The position numbers and the translations under genes are program-made. Under the pieces are notes generated by a model that was given only the letters and a program-made list of their open reading frames with translations, did no database searches and was not told where the DNA came from. 64,000 bases of DNA, from positions 2,728,001-2,792,000 of the forward strand of contig NZ_CP035807.1 in the NCBI RefSeq assembly GCF_008329945.1, written 5' to 3'. The DNA comes from Thiospirochaeta perfilievii. Its GTDB lineage: Bacteria > Spirochaetota > Spirochaetia > DSM-2461. This document shows, piece by piece, positions 45,391-54,769 of this stretch (position 1 is its first letter; every line of letters begins with the position of its first letter).

Positions 45391-46676
45391 CTATCATAGC
45401 TGTCCAAAACAAAAAAACTACAATTTAAGTATTTTATAAAAGTAATCTCCAAGGTATAATCTAAGTACCACACAAAGCACACACAAGGAGATTACTATGA
45501 GTTTTCATGATACTATTTTTCGACAAATACTACAATTAATTCCGAGATATGAATTTGAAAAAATTGTAAAATCAGAAAAAGGAGACTTCGCGAATAAAGG
45601 ATTTTCCTGTTGGAACCAGTTTTCAGCAATGCTATTTGCTCAATTAAGCGGACAAACAGGTCTAAGGGGAATTGAGAACGGTTTAGAGCTTCAAAGTAAA
45701 AAGCTGTATCATTTAGGGATATCCAAAACTAAACGCTCAACGCTCTCTTATGCAAATAATAATCGTCCAAATGAGATCTATGAAAAACTATTTTACTCTT
45801 TATTATCAAAGCTTCATAGTAAACATAAAAATCATAAATTTAGATTTAAAAACCCACTTTATAGCGTAGATGCGAGTACTATAGATCTTTGTCTGAGCAT
45901 GTTTGATTGGGCTCATTTTAGGAAAAAGAAGGGAGGAATTAAACTCCATGTGACATTAGATCATTCCAGTTATATTCCCTCATTTGTTACTGTGACGGAT
46001 GCAAAAGTACATGAATCTAATGAAATTAAAAATGTTCCTTTTAAAAAAGATGATGTTATTGTTTTTGATAGAGGGTATACCGATTACCAATATTATTCAG
46101 ATTTAGGTGAAGAAGGTATTTATTTTGTTACAAGACTGAAGAAAAATGCCAAATATTCTGTGCTTGACGATAAAGACGTTTCAAAGTATGAAAATATACT
46201 GTCTGAAAAAATCATAGTTTTTGATAAAATAATATCTAAGAAAGGAAAGCCTCTAAAACTGCGGCTTGTTGAAAGTTATGATCCTGATTTGAAGAAAAGT
46301 ATAACACTAATTACAAATCACTTTTCATGGTCCCCCAGAACTATTTCAGCAATATATAAAGATAGATGGCAAATTGAAATTTTCTTCAAAACAATTAAGC
46401 AAAACCTAAAAATTAAAAGCTTTTTAGGAACAAGTCGAAATGCGGTTCTAACTCAAGTTTGGATCGTTATGATTTCGTTTCTGATATTGAAATATATGGA
46501 ATTTCAATCTACTTTAGGTTGGACTGTATCTTCAATAATGGCTATATTATCTACGATATTATTTGCAAATCTAAACTTAATTGATTGGTTAACAGTCCCG
46601 CCTGATAAACAAGCTCCACAGAAAAGTTATCTGCTACAAAAGGAGTTGTTTTGATTGTATTGGACAGCTATGATAG
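45391..46676 (+). mobile_element. IS4-family insertion sequence with inverted ends
   Basis: CTATCATAGCTGTCCA at 45391-45406 and its complement at 46661-46676 form perfect 16-bp inverted repeats; five more bases match outside after one mismatch. Inside is one full transposase. No clear target duplication is seen. The region 45159-45390 to its left is very AT-rich and I see no gene in it. Confidence 0.85.
45497..46654 (+). CDS. IS4-family DDE transposase
   Basis: 385 aa. The DDE triad is visible: Asp in YSVDASTIDL, Asp in VIVFDRGYTDY, and Glu in the YREK motif (YKDRWQIEIFFKTIK). N-terminal FANKGFSCWNQFSAMLFAQL matches the DUF4372 domain common in this IS4 subgroup. The frame is intact and an AAGGAG ribosome site precedes the ATG, so the element may be functional. 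Confidence 0.92.
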   Translation: MSFHDTIFRQILQLIPRYEFEKIVKSEKGDFANKGFSCWNQFSAMLFAQLSGQTGLRGIENGLELQSKKLYHLGISKTKRSTLSYANNNRPNEIYEKLFYSLLSKLHSKHKNHKFRFKNPLYSVDASTIDLCLSMFDWAHFRKKKGGIKLHVTLDHSSYIPSFVTVTDAKVHESNEIKNVPFKKDDVIVFDRGYTDYQYYSDLGEEGIYFVTRLKKNAKYSVLDDKDVSKYENILSEKIIVFDKIISKKGKPLKLRLVESYDPDLKKSITLITNHFSWSPRTISAIYKDRWQIEIFFKTIKQNLKIKSFLGTSRNAVLTQVWIVMISFLILKYMEFQSTLGWTVSSIMAILSTILFANLNLIDWLTVPPDKQAPQKSYLLQKELF

Positions 46677-46725
46677 TCTATATTTAAACAGGAAAGGTGT
46701 CTGAATTTAGAGAACGTAAACTAAA

Positions 46726-46754
46726 TTGCATTTAACAGTTGGTTAATGTATAAT
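46726..46754 (+). promoter_or_regulatory. Promoter of the five-gene AAA/PD-(D/E)XK operon
   Basis: TTGCAT (46726-46731) and TATAAT (46749-46754) with a 17-bp spacer, then GGAG 8 nt before the ATG at 46778. No other promoter is seen before the later copies, which overlap each other. Confidence 0.75.
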
Positions 46755-46777
46755 AAAAGCATCCTGGAGTAAATAGA

Positions 46778-48349
46778 ATGAAAAATCTACCTATTGGTAT
46801 AAGTAATCTAAACATGATAATAGAAAATAATCTTGTTTATGTAGATAAAACAGAAATTGCTTATAATTTAATTAAATCTCCTGGGCGTTATTTTTTATCT
46901 AGGCCTAGACGTTTTGGTAAATCCCTGTTCCTGGATACTTTAAAGGAGATATTTGAAGGTAATAAAGATCTTTTTAAAGGCCTTTTTATTTACGACAATT
47001 GGGACTGGGACAAAAAATATCCTGTTATAAAAATTGATTTTGCAGGTGGTTCTGTAAAGAACATTAAAGATCTTAATAATAAAATCCAGGCAAATATTAA
47101 CCATTATAAAAACCTGTATAATATCCAGTTAAATGAAACAGGTATATCCAATCAATTTAATGAATTAATATTCAAAATTCAGGATAAATTCTCATCTAAG
47201 GTTGTTGTACTAATTGATGAATATGATAAACCTCTTTTAGATAATATAGAAAATCCTGAAATGGCAATGGAAATTAGGGAAGGCTTAAAGAATTTTTATT
47301 CTGTATTTAAAGAACAGGATGCTAATATTCAGTTTGTATTTTTAACTGGTGTTAGTAAATTCAGTAAAGTTAATATCTTTTCTGGAATTAATAACCTTGA
47401 GGATATTACACTTAATAAAGATTATGCAACAATTTGTGGCTATACTCAAAATGATCTAGAAGTTTACTTTAAGGAACATCTTGAAGGGGTTGATAGGGAA
47501 CTACTAAAAAACTGGTATAACGGTTATAATTTTCTAGGCAATGGGTATGCATCTGCTGTATATAATCCCTTTGATATATTACTTTTTCTAAGTAATGGTA
47601 AGACCTACAGAAATTACTGGTTTGAAACAGAGACACCCACTTTTTTAATTAAATTACTCAAAAAAAACAATTATTTTTTACCTGACTTATCTAATGTTGA
47701 AGTTGGAGAAGAAATATTAAGTTCCTTCGAAATTGATTCGATATCAATTATAACTTTACTTTTCCAAACTGGGTATTTAACTATTGATAGTGTTGATGAT
47801 AGTATGGGAAAACAGTTTTATAGTCTAAAAATACCTAATAATGAGGTAAAAATAGCCTTAAATGATTATATAATTACTGCTTACACCGATCTTAATGAGC
47901 AAAAAACTCCGATACAAAAAAGTACTTTTAGTGCCTTAAAAAGTGGGGATTTTAAAAGCCTTGAAAAAACGATAATTAGACTTTTTGCAGGGATTCCATA
48001 CCGAAACTTTACAAAAAACAAGATGTATGAATACGAGGGTTATTATGCCTCTGTTCTCTATGCCTTCTTCTCTGCTATAAACTGTGATGTAATACCTGAG
48101 GATATTACAAACCATGGACAAGTAGATATGACTATTAAACTTGGTAGTACTATTTGTGTTATGGAGATTAAAACCACTACTAATTTTGAACCAAATTCCC
48201 AAAACCTTGCCCTAAAGCAAATACAGGATATGGATTACGCTAAAAAGTACCTAGGAATAACGAACACCACCACAGTCTATGAACTAGGCCTAGTCTTTGA
48301 TATGGATAAACGAAACTTGGTTCAGTTTGATTGGAGAATAAGAAGATGA
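46778..48349 (+). CDS. AAA-ATPase-like/PD-(D/E)XK nuclease-like protein, copy 1
   Basis: 523 aa. N-terminal AAA-ATPase_like domain with Walker A-like RPRRFGKS (residues 42-49) and Walker B LIDEYD (145-150). C-terminal PDDEXK_9-like domain with Asp450 (QVDMTI) and Glu463-x-Lys465 (MEIK). The family (AAA-ATPase_like plus PDDEXK_9) is widely expanded in anaerobes and has no established function. By segments, this copy has the NLNMIIEN type of N-terminus, type A middle (92-138) and type alpha C-terminal middle (293-402). It leads a five-gene operon directly downstream of the IS4 element; stop and next start overlap as ATGA. Confidence 0.9.
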   Translation: MKNLPIGISNLNMIIENNLVYVDKTEIAYNLIKSPGRYFLSRPRRFGKSLFLDTLKEIFEGNKDLFKGLFIYDNWDWDKKYPVIKIDFAGGSVKNIKDLNNKIQANINHYKNLYNIQLNETGISNQFNELIFKIQDKFSSKVVVLIDEYDKPLLDNIENPEMAMEIREGLKNFYSVFKEQDANIQFVFLTGVSKFSKVNIFSGINNLEDITLNKDYATICGYTQNDLEVYFKEHLEGVDRELLKNWYNGYNFLGNGYASAVYNPFDILLFLSNGKTYRNYWFETETPTFLIKLLKKNNYFLPDLSNVEVGEEILSSFEIDSISIITLLFQTGYLTIDSVDDSMGKQFYSLKIPNNEVKIALNDYIITAYTDLNEQKTPIQKSTFSALKSGDFKSLEKTIIRLFAGIPYRNFTKNKMYEYEGYYASVLYAFFSAINCDVIPEDITNHGQVDMTIKLGSTICVMEIKTTTNFEPNSQNLALKQIQDMDYAKKYLGITNTTTVYELGLVFDMDKRNLVQFDWRIRR

Positions 48350-49914
48350 AAAACCTACCTGTTGGGATAAGTACATTATCTAAATTGCTAGAAAACAATA
48401 TGGTTTATGTCGATAAAACAGAAATTGCATACAAACTTATACATAAAGCTGGAGCATATTTTTTATCTAGGCCTAGAAGATTTGGTAAATCTTTGTTCCT
48501 AGATACTTTAAAGGAGATATTTGAAGGTAATAAAGATCTATTTAAAGGTCTTTTTATTTACGATAATTGGGACTGGAATAAAAAATATCCTGTTATTAAA
48601 ATTGATTTTGCAGGTGGTTCTGTAAAGAACATTAAAGATCTTAATAATAAAATCCAGGCAAATATTAACCATTATAAAAACCTGTATAATATCCAGCTAA
48701 ATGAAACAGGTATATCCAATCAATTTAATGAAGTAATATTCAAAATTCAGGATAAATTCTCATCTAAGGTTGTTATTCTAATTGATGAATATGATAAACC
48801 CTTACTTGATAATATCGAAAATCCTGAAATGGCAATGGAAATTAGGGAAGGCTTAAAGAATTTTTATTCTGTAATTAAAGAACAGGATGCTAATATTCAG
48901 TTTGTATTTTTAACTGGTGTTAGTAAATTCAGTAAGGTAAATATTTTTTCCGGTATTAATAACCTTGAGGATATTACACTTAATAAAGATTATGCAACAA
49001 TTTGTGGCTATACTCAAAATGATCTAGAAGTTTACTTTAAGGAACACCTTGAAGGGGTTGATAGGGAACTACTAAAAAAATGGTATAACGGTTATAATTT
49101 TTTAGGCAATGTGCATACATCTGCTGTATATAATCCCTTTGATATATTACTTTTTCTAAGTAATGGTAAGACCTACAGAAATTACTGGTTTGAAACAGGA
49201 ACTCCTACCTTTCTAATTAAACTGTTCCAAAAAAACAATTATTTTCTACCTGATCTTAATGACATAGAAGTTGGAGAAGAAATACTTAGTTCCTTTGACA
49301 TTGATAATATTGAACCTACAACCCTACTGTTTCAATCTGGTTATTTAACTATAAAGGAAGTAACCACTGTTATGGGAAGGTTAAAATTTAAGTTACAGTT
49401 TCCAAATTTCGAAGTAAAAACATCATTTAATGAATACCTTATAAATGGTTATACTTTTTATACCACCCAGAAGATGAAATTAGAGGAATCCATATATAAT
49501 TCTTTACAAAGTGGCTCCTTTGATACACTAGAAAAAACTATATCCCGTATTTTTGCAGGGATTCCATACCGAAACTTTACAAAAAACAAGATGTATGAAT
49601 ACGAGGGTTATTATGCTTCTGTTCTCTATGCCTTCTTCTCTGCTATAAACTGTGATGTAATACCTGAGGATATAACAAACCATGGACAAGTAGATATGAC
49701 TATTAAACTTGGTGACACTATTTGTGTTATGGAGATTAAAACCACTACTAATTTTGAACCAAATTCCCAAAACCTTGCCCTAAAGCAAATACAGGATATG
49801 GATTACGCTAGAAAGTACCTAGGAATAACGAACACCAAAGTCTATGAACTAGGCCTAGTCTTTGATATGGATAAACGAAATTTGGTTCAGTTTGATTGGA
49901 GAATAAGAAGATGA
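48346..49914 (+). CDS. AAA-ATPase-like/PD-(D/E)XK nuclease-like protein, copy 2
   Basis: 522 aa from the ATG overlapping the previous stop; the frame reaches back to 48331, but MKNLPVG matches the start of copy 1. Walker A, Walker B and the D/ExK nuclease motif are intact. Segment types: N-terminus TLSKLLEN with IHKAGAY, middle type A, C-terminal middle type beta (LNDIEVGEEILSSFDID, VMGRLKFKLQ). It also has VHTSA at about residue 257 where copy 1 has GYASA. Confidence 0.9.
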   Translation: MKNLPVGISTLSKLLENNMVYVDKTEIAYKLIHKAGAYFLSRPRRFGKSLFLDTLKEIFEGNKDLFKGLFIYDNWDWNKKYPVIKIDFAGGSVKNIKDLNNKIQANINHYKNLYNIQLNETGISNQFNEVIFKIQDKFSSKVVILIDEYDKPLLDNIENPEMAMEIREGLKNFYSVIKEQDANIQFVFLTGVSKFSKVNIFSGINNLEDITLNKDYATICGYTQNDLEVYFKEHLEGVDRELLKKWYNGYNFLGNVHTSAVYNPFDILLFLSNGKTYRNYWFETGTPTFLIKLFQKNNYFLPDLNDIEVGEEILSSFDIDNIEPTTLLFQSGYLTIKEVTTVMGRLKFKLQFPNFEVKTSFNEYLINGYTFYTTQKMKLEESIYNSLQSGSFDTLEKTISRIFAGIPYRNFTKNKMYEYEGYYASVLYAFFSAINCDVIPEDITNHGQVDMTIKLGDTICVMEIKTTTNFEPNSQNLALKQIQDMDYARKYLGITNTKVYELGLVFDMDKRNLVQFDWRIRR

Positions 49915-51479
49915 AAAACCTACCTGTTGGGATAAGTACATTATCTAAATTGCTAGAAAACAATATGGTTTATGTCGATAAAACAGAAATTGCATACAAA
50001 CTTATACATAAAGCTGGAGCATATTTTTTATCTAGACCCAGAAGATTTGGTAAATCTTTGTTCCTTGATACTTTAAAGGAGATATTTGAAGGTAATAAAG
50101 ATCTATTTAAAGGTCTTTTTATTTATAATAATTGGGACTGGGACAAAAAATATCCTGTTATAAAAATTGATTTTGCAGGTGGTTCTGTAAAGAACATTAA
50201 AGATCTTAATAATAAAATCCAGGCAAATATTAACCATTATAAAAACCTGTATAATATCCAGTTAAATGAAACAGGTATATCCAATCAATTTAATGAATTA
50301 ATATTCAAAATTCAGGATAAATTCTCATCTAAGGTTGTTGTACTAATTGATGAATATGATAAACCTCTTTTAGATAATATAGAAAATCCTGAAATGGCAA
50401 TGGAAATTAGGGAAGGCTTAAAGAATTTTTATTCTATATTTAAAGAACAGGATGCTAATATTCAGTTTGTATTTTTAACAGGTGTTAGTAAATTCAGTAA
50501 AGTTAATATCTTTTCTGGAATTAATAACCTTGAGGATATTACACTTAATAAAGATTATGCAACAATTTGTGGCTATACTCAAAATGATCTAGAAGTTTAC
50601 TTTAAGGAACATCTTGAAGGGGTTGATAGGGAACTACTAAAAAACTGGTATAACGGTTATAATTTTCTAGGCAATGGGTATGCATCTGCTGTATATAATC
50701 CCTTTGATATATTACTTTTTCTAAGTAATGGTAAGACCTACAGAAATTACTGGTTTGAAACAGGGACACCAACTTTTTTAATTAAATTACTCAAAAAAAA
50801 CAATTATTTTTTACCTGACTTATCTAATGTTGAAGTTGGAGAAGAAATATTAAGTTCCTTCGAAATTGATTCGATATCAATTATAACCTTACTTTTCCAA
50901 ACTGGGTATTTAACTATTGATAGTGTTGATGATAGTATGGGAAAACAGTTTTATAGTCTAAAAATACCTAATAATGAGGTAAAAATAGCCTTAAATGATT
51001 ATATAATTACTGCTTACACCGATCTTAATGAGCAAAAAACTCCGATACAAAAAAGTACTTTTAGTGCCTTAAAAAGTGGGGATTTTAAAAGCCTTGAAAA
51101 AACGATAATTAGACTTTTTGCAGGGATTCCATACCGAAACTTTACAAAAAATAAGATGTATGAATACGAGGGTTATTATGCCTCTGTTCTCTATGCCTTC
51201 TTCTCTGCTATAAACTGTGATGTAATACCTGAGGATATAACAAACCATGGACAAGTCGATATGACTATTAAACTTGGTAGTACTATTTGTGTTATGGAGA
51301 TTAAAACCACTACTAATTTTGAACCAAATTCCCAAAACCTTGCCCTAAAACAAATACAGGATATGGATTACGCTAAAAAGTACCTAGGAATAACGAACAC
51401 ATCTGTTTATGAACTAGGCCTAGTCTTTGATATGGATAAACGAAACTTGGTTCAGTTTGATTGGAGAATAAAAAGATGA
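49911..51479 (+). CDS. AAA-ATPase-like/PD-(D/E)XK nuclease-like protein, copy 3
   Basis: 522 aa, start overlapping the copy 2 stop by 4 nt. Motifs are intact. It is a hybrid: N-terminus as in copy 2 (TLSKLLEN), middle type A, and the GYASA and type alpha C-terminal middle as in copy 1 (SVDDSMGKQFYSLK). The nucleotide identity to copy 1 in its second two-thirds is nearly complete, which points to recent recombination or duplication. Confidence 0.9.
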   Translation: MKNLPVGISTLSKLLENNMVYVDKTEIAYKLIHKAGAYFLSRPRRFGKSLFLDTLKEIFEGNKDLFKGLFIYNNWDWDKKYPVIKIDFAGGSVKNIKDLNNKIQANINHYKNLYNIQLNETGISNQFNELIFKIQDKFSSKVVVLIDEYDKPLLDNIENPEMAMEIREGLKNFYSIFKEQDANIQFVFLTGVSKFSKVNIFSGINNLEDITLNKDYATICGYTQNDLEVYFKEHLEGVDRELLKNWYNGYNFLGNGYASAVYNPFDILLFLSNGKTYRNYWFETGTPTFLIKLLKKNNYFLPDLSNVEVGEEILSSFEIDSISIITLLFQTGYLTIDSVDDSMGKQFYSLKIPNNEVKIALNDYIITAYTDLNEQKTPIQKSTFSALKSGDFKSLEKTIIRLFAGIPYRNFTKNKMYEYEGYYASVLYAFFSAINCDVIPEDITNHGQVDMTIKLGSTICVMEIKTTTNFEPNSQNLALKQIQDMDYAKKYLGITNTSVYELGLVFDMDKRNLVQFDWRIKR

Positions 51480-53044
51480 AAAACCTACCTATTGGAATAA
51501 GTAATCTAAGTATGATAATAGAAAATGATCTGGTCTATGTAGATAAAACAGAGACCGCTTTTAAATTAATTAAATCTCCAGGACGTTTTTTTCTATCTAG
51601 ACCCAGACGTTTTGGTAAATCTTTATTCCTTGATACTTTAAAGGAGATATTTGAAGGTAATAAAGATCTTTTTAAAGGCCTTTTTATTTACGACAATTGG
51701 GACTGGGACAAAAAATATCCTGTTATAAAAATTGATTTTGCAGGTGGTTCTGTAAAGAACAGTAAAGATCTTAATAATAAAATCCAGGCAAATATTAACC
51801 ATTATAAAAACCTGTATAATATCCAGTTAAATGAAACAGGTATATCCAATCAATTTAATGAATTAATATTCAAAATTCAGGATAAATTCTCATCTAAGGT
51901 TGTTATTCTAATTGATGAATATGATAAACCCTTACTTGATAATATCGAAAATCCTGAAATGGCAATGGAAATTAGGGAAGGCTTAAAGAATTTTTATTCT
52001 GTAATTAAAGAACAAGATACTAATATTCAGTTTGTATTTTTAACTGGTGTTAGTAAATTCAGTAAGGTAAATATTTTTTCCGGTATTAATAACCTTGAGG
52101 ATATTACACTTAATAAAGATTATGCAACAATTTGTGGCTATACTCAAAATGATCTAGAAGTTTACTTTAAGGAACATCTTGAAGGGGTTGATAGGGAACT
52201 ACTAAAAAACTGGTATAACGGTTATAATTTTTTAGGCAATGGGTATGCATCTGCTGTATATAATCCCTTTGATATATTACTTTTTCTAAGTAATGGTAAG
52301 ACCTACAGAAATTACTGGTTTGAAACAGGAACTCCTACCTTTCTAATTAAACTGTTCCAAAAAAACAATTATTTTCTACCTGATCTTAATGACATAGAAG
52401 TGGGAGAAGAAATACTTAGTTCCTTTGACATTGATAATATTGAACCTACAACCCTACTGTTTCAATCTGGTTATTTAACTATAAAAGAAGTCACAACTGT
52501 TATGGGAAGGTTAAAATTTAAGTTACAGTTTCCAAATTTCGAAGTAAAAACATCATTTAATGAATACCTTATAAATGGTTATACTTTTTATACCACCCAG
52601 AAGATGAAATTAGAGGAATCCATATATAATTCTTTACAAAGTGGCTCCTTTGATACACTAGAAAAAACTATATCCCGTATTTTTGCAGGGATTCCATACC
52701 GAAACTTTACAAAAAACAAGATGTATGAATACGAGGGTTATTATGCCTCTGTTCTCTATGCCTTCTTCTCTGCTATAAACTGCCATGTAATACCTGAGGA
52801 TATTACAAACCACGGCCAAGTAGATATGACTATTAAACTTGGTGACACTATTTGTGTTATGGAGATTAAAACCACTACTAATTTTGAACCAAATTCCCAA
52901 AACCTTGCCCTAAAGCAAATTCAGGATATGGATTACGCTAAAAAGTACCTAGGAATAACGAACACATCTGTTTATGAACTAGGCCTAGTCTTTGATATGG
53001 ATAAAAGAAATTTGGTTCAGTTTGATTGGAGAATAAGAAGATGA
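51476..53044 (+). CDS. AAA-ATPase-like/PD-(D/E)XK nuclease-like protein, copy 4
   Basis: 522 aa, start overlapping the copy 3 stop. Motifs are intact. Another hybrid: N-terminus of copy-1 type (NLSMIIEN, IKSPGRF), middle type A, GYASA, then type beta C-terminal middle as in copy 2. A few private changes include NCHVIP for NCDVIP ahead of the nuclease motif. Confidence 0.9.
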   Translation: MKNLPIGISNLSMIIENDLVYVDKTETAFKLIKSPGRFFLSRPRRFGKSLFLDTLKEIFEGNKDLFKGLFIYDNWDWDKKYPVIKIDFAGGSVKNSKDLNNKIQANINHYKNLYNIQLNETGISNQFNELIFKIQDKFSSKVVILIDEYDKPLLDNIENPEMAMEIREGLKNFYSVIKEQDTNIQFVFLTGVSKFSKVNIFSGINNLEDITLNKDYATICGYTQNDLEVYFKEHLEGVDRELLKNWYNGYNFLGNGYASAVYNPFDILLFLSNGKTYRNYWFETGTPTFLIKLFQKNNYFLPDLNDIEVGEEILSSFDIDNIEPTTLLFQSGYLTIKEVTTVMGRLKFKLQFPNFEVKTSFNEYLINGYTFYTTQKMKLEESIYNSLQSGSFDTLEKTISRIFAGIPYRNFTKNKMYEYEGYYASVLYAFFSAINCHVIPEDITNHGQVDMTIKLGDTICVMEIKTTTNFEPNSQNLALKQIQDMDYAKKYLGITNTSVYELGLVFDMDKRNLVQFDWRIRR

Positions 53045-54612
53045 AAAACCTACCTGTTGGGATAAGTACATTATCTAAATTGCTAGAAAACAATATGGTT
53101 TATGTCGATAAAACAGAAATTGCATACAAACTTATACATAAAGCTGGAGCATATTTTTTATCTAGGCCTAGAAGATTTGGTAAATCTTTATTCCTGGATA
53201 CTTTAAAGGAGATATTTGAAGGTAATAAAGATCTTTTTAAAGGCCTTTTTATTTATAATAATTGGGACTGGGACAAAAAATATCCTGTTATAAAAATTGA
53301 TTTTGCAGGTGGTTTTGTAAGAAATAGAGATGAACTTGATGTAATACTTAAAGAAAAATTTAATGCTATTAAAAAATATCATAATATTTCTATAGAATCT
53401 GAAACTGTTTCAGGTATATTCAGTGAGACAATTGGATCTCTTGCATCTAAATATTCTTCTAAAGTTGTTATTCTAATTGATGAATATGATAAACCCTTAC
53501 TTGATAACATTGAAAATCCTGAAATGGCAATGGAAATTCGTGATGGATTAAAAAGCTTTTATTCTGTAATTAAAGAACAAGATACTAATATTCAGTTTGT
53601 ATTTTTAACAGGTGTTAGTAAATTCAGTAAAGTTAATATCTTTTCTGGAATTAATAACCTTGAGGATATTACACTTAATAAAGATTATGCAACAATTTGT
53701 GGCTATACTCAAAATGATCTAGAAGTTTACTTCAAGGAACACCTTGAGGGTGTTGATAGGGAACTACTAAAAAACTGGTATAACGGTTATAATTTTTTAG
53801 GCAATGTGCATACATCTGCTGTATACAACCCCTTTGATATCCTACTTTTTATTAGTAATAATAGAAGTTACAGAAATTACTGGTTTGAAACAGGGACTCC
53901 TACTTTTCTAATTAAACTATTCCAAAAAAACAATTATTTTCTACCTGATCTTAATGACATAGAAGTGGGAGAAGAAATACTTAGTTCCTTTGACATTGAT
54001 AATATTGAACCGACAGCCCTACTTTTTCAGTCAGGGTATTTAACTATAAAAGAAGTCACAACTGTTATGGGAAGGCTAAAATTTAAGTTACAGTTTCCAA
54101 ATTTCGAAGTAAAAACATCATTTAATGAATACCTTATAAATGGTTATACTTTTTATACTACCCAGAAGATGAAATTAGAGGAATCCATATATAATTCTTT
54201 ACAAAGTGGCTCCTTTGATACACTAGAAAAAACTATAACTCGGATTTTTGCAGGGATCCCATACCGAAACTTTACAAAAAACAAGATGTATGAATACGAG
54301 GGTTATTATGCCTCTGTTCTCTATGCCTTCTTCTCTGCTATAAACTGCGATGTAATCCCCGAGGATATAACAAACCACGGCCAAGCTGATATGACTATTA
54401 AACTTGGTAACACCATTTGTGTTATGGAGATTAAAACCACTACTAATTTTGAACCAAATTCCCAAAACCTTGCATTAAAGCAAATACAAGATATGGATTA
54501 CGCTAAAAAGTACCTAGGAATAACGAACACCACTATCTATGAACTAGGCCTAGTCTTTGATATGGATAAAAGAAACCTTGTACAGTTTGATTGGAATGTA
54601 AGGGGGAATTAG
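53041..54612 (+). CDS. AAA-ATPase-like/PD-(D/E)XK nuclease-like protein, copy 5
   Basis: 523 aa, last gene of the operon. N-terminus of copy-2 type, but residues ~92-138 are of a different type (B: FVRNRDELDVILKEKF, SGIFSETIGSLASKY), seen in no other copy. VHTSA and type beta follow; the catalytic region reads QADMTI where the others have QVDMTI. The 157 bp after the stop hold only a short open tail (54616-54714) and a terminator. Confidence 0.9.
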   Translation: MKNLPVGISTLSKLLENNMVYVDKTEIAYKLIHKAGAYFLSRPRRFGKSLFLDTLKEIFEGNKDLFKGLFIYNNWDWDKKYPVIKIDFAGGFVRNRDELDVILKEKFNAIKKYHNISIESETVSGIFSETIGSLASKYSSKVVILIDEYDKPLLDNIENPEMAMEIRDGLKSFYSVIKEQDTNIQFVFLTGVSKFSKVNIFSGINNLEDITLNKDYATICGYTQNDLEVYFKEHLEGVDRELLKNWYNGYNFLGNVHTSAVYNPFDILLFISNNRSYRNYWFETGTPTFLIKLFQKNNYFLPDLNDIEVGEEILSSFDIDNIEPTALLFQSGYLTIKEVTTVMGRLKFKLQFPNFEVKTSFNEYLINGYTFYTTQKMKLEESIYNSLQSGSFDTLEKTITRIFAGIPYRNFTKNKMYEYEGYYASVLYAFFSAINCDVIPEDITNHGQADMTIKLGNTICVMEIKTTTNFEPNSQNLALKQIQDMDYAKKYLGITNTTIYELGLVFDMDKRNLVQFDWNVRGN

Positions 54613-54726
54613 AATATTTAGAAAATATTTTAGCTAGACTAAAAAATTATTACAAGGATGCATCTTTAAATGTGTATAAAGAACATAATATGATAATATC
54701 CGAAATAATTATTTAATATATATTAA

Positions 54727-54746
54727 AGGGGGGGCAAAAGCCCCCT
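54727..54746. terminator. GC-rich hairpin between convergent genes
   Basis: GGGGGC-AAAA-GCCCCC hairpin (with flanking G/C) between the end of the AAA/PD-(D/E)XK operon and the end of the lipoprotein gene. The T-tracts are weak on both sides. Confidence 0.6.
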
Positions 54747-54769
54747 AATTAAAATGATATATTATATTA

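Noticed and set aside
45380-46690. Target-site duplication around the IS4 element
   Set aside because: The flanks (TTTATAGT and TCTATATT) do not form a convincing direct repeat.
48331-53044. AAA/PD-(D/E)XK copies 2-5 starting five codons earlier (MENKK)
   Set aside because: Those codons lie inside the previous gene in another frame; MKNLP matches the start of copy 1 and gives ATGA overlaps.
54616-54714. Short open tail after copy 5 (EYLENILARLKNYY and on)
   Set aside because: It has no start or ribosome site at its beginning and no match to the other copies; it may be a relic but cannot be supported.
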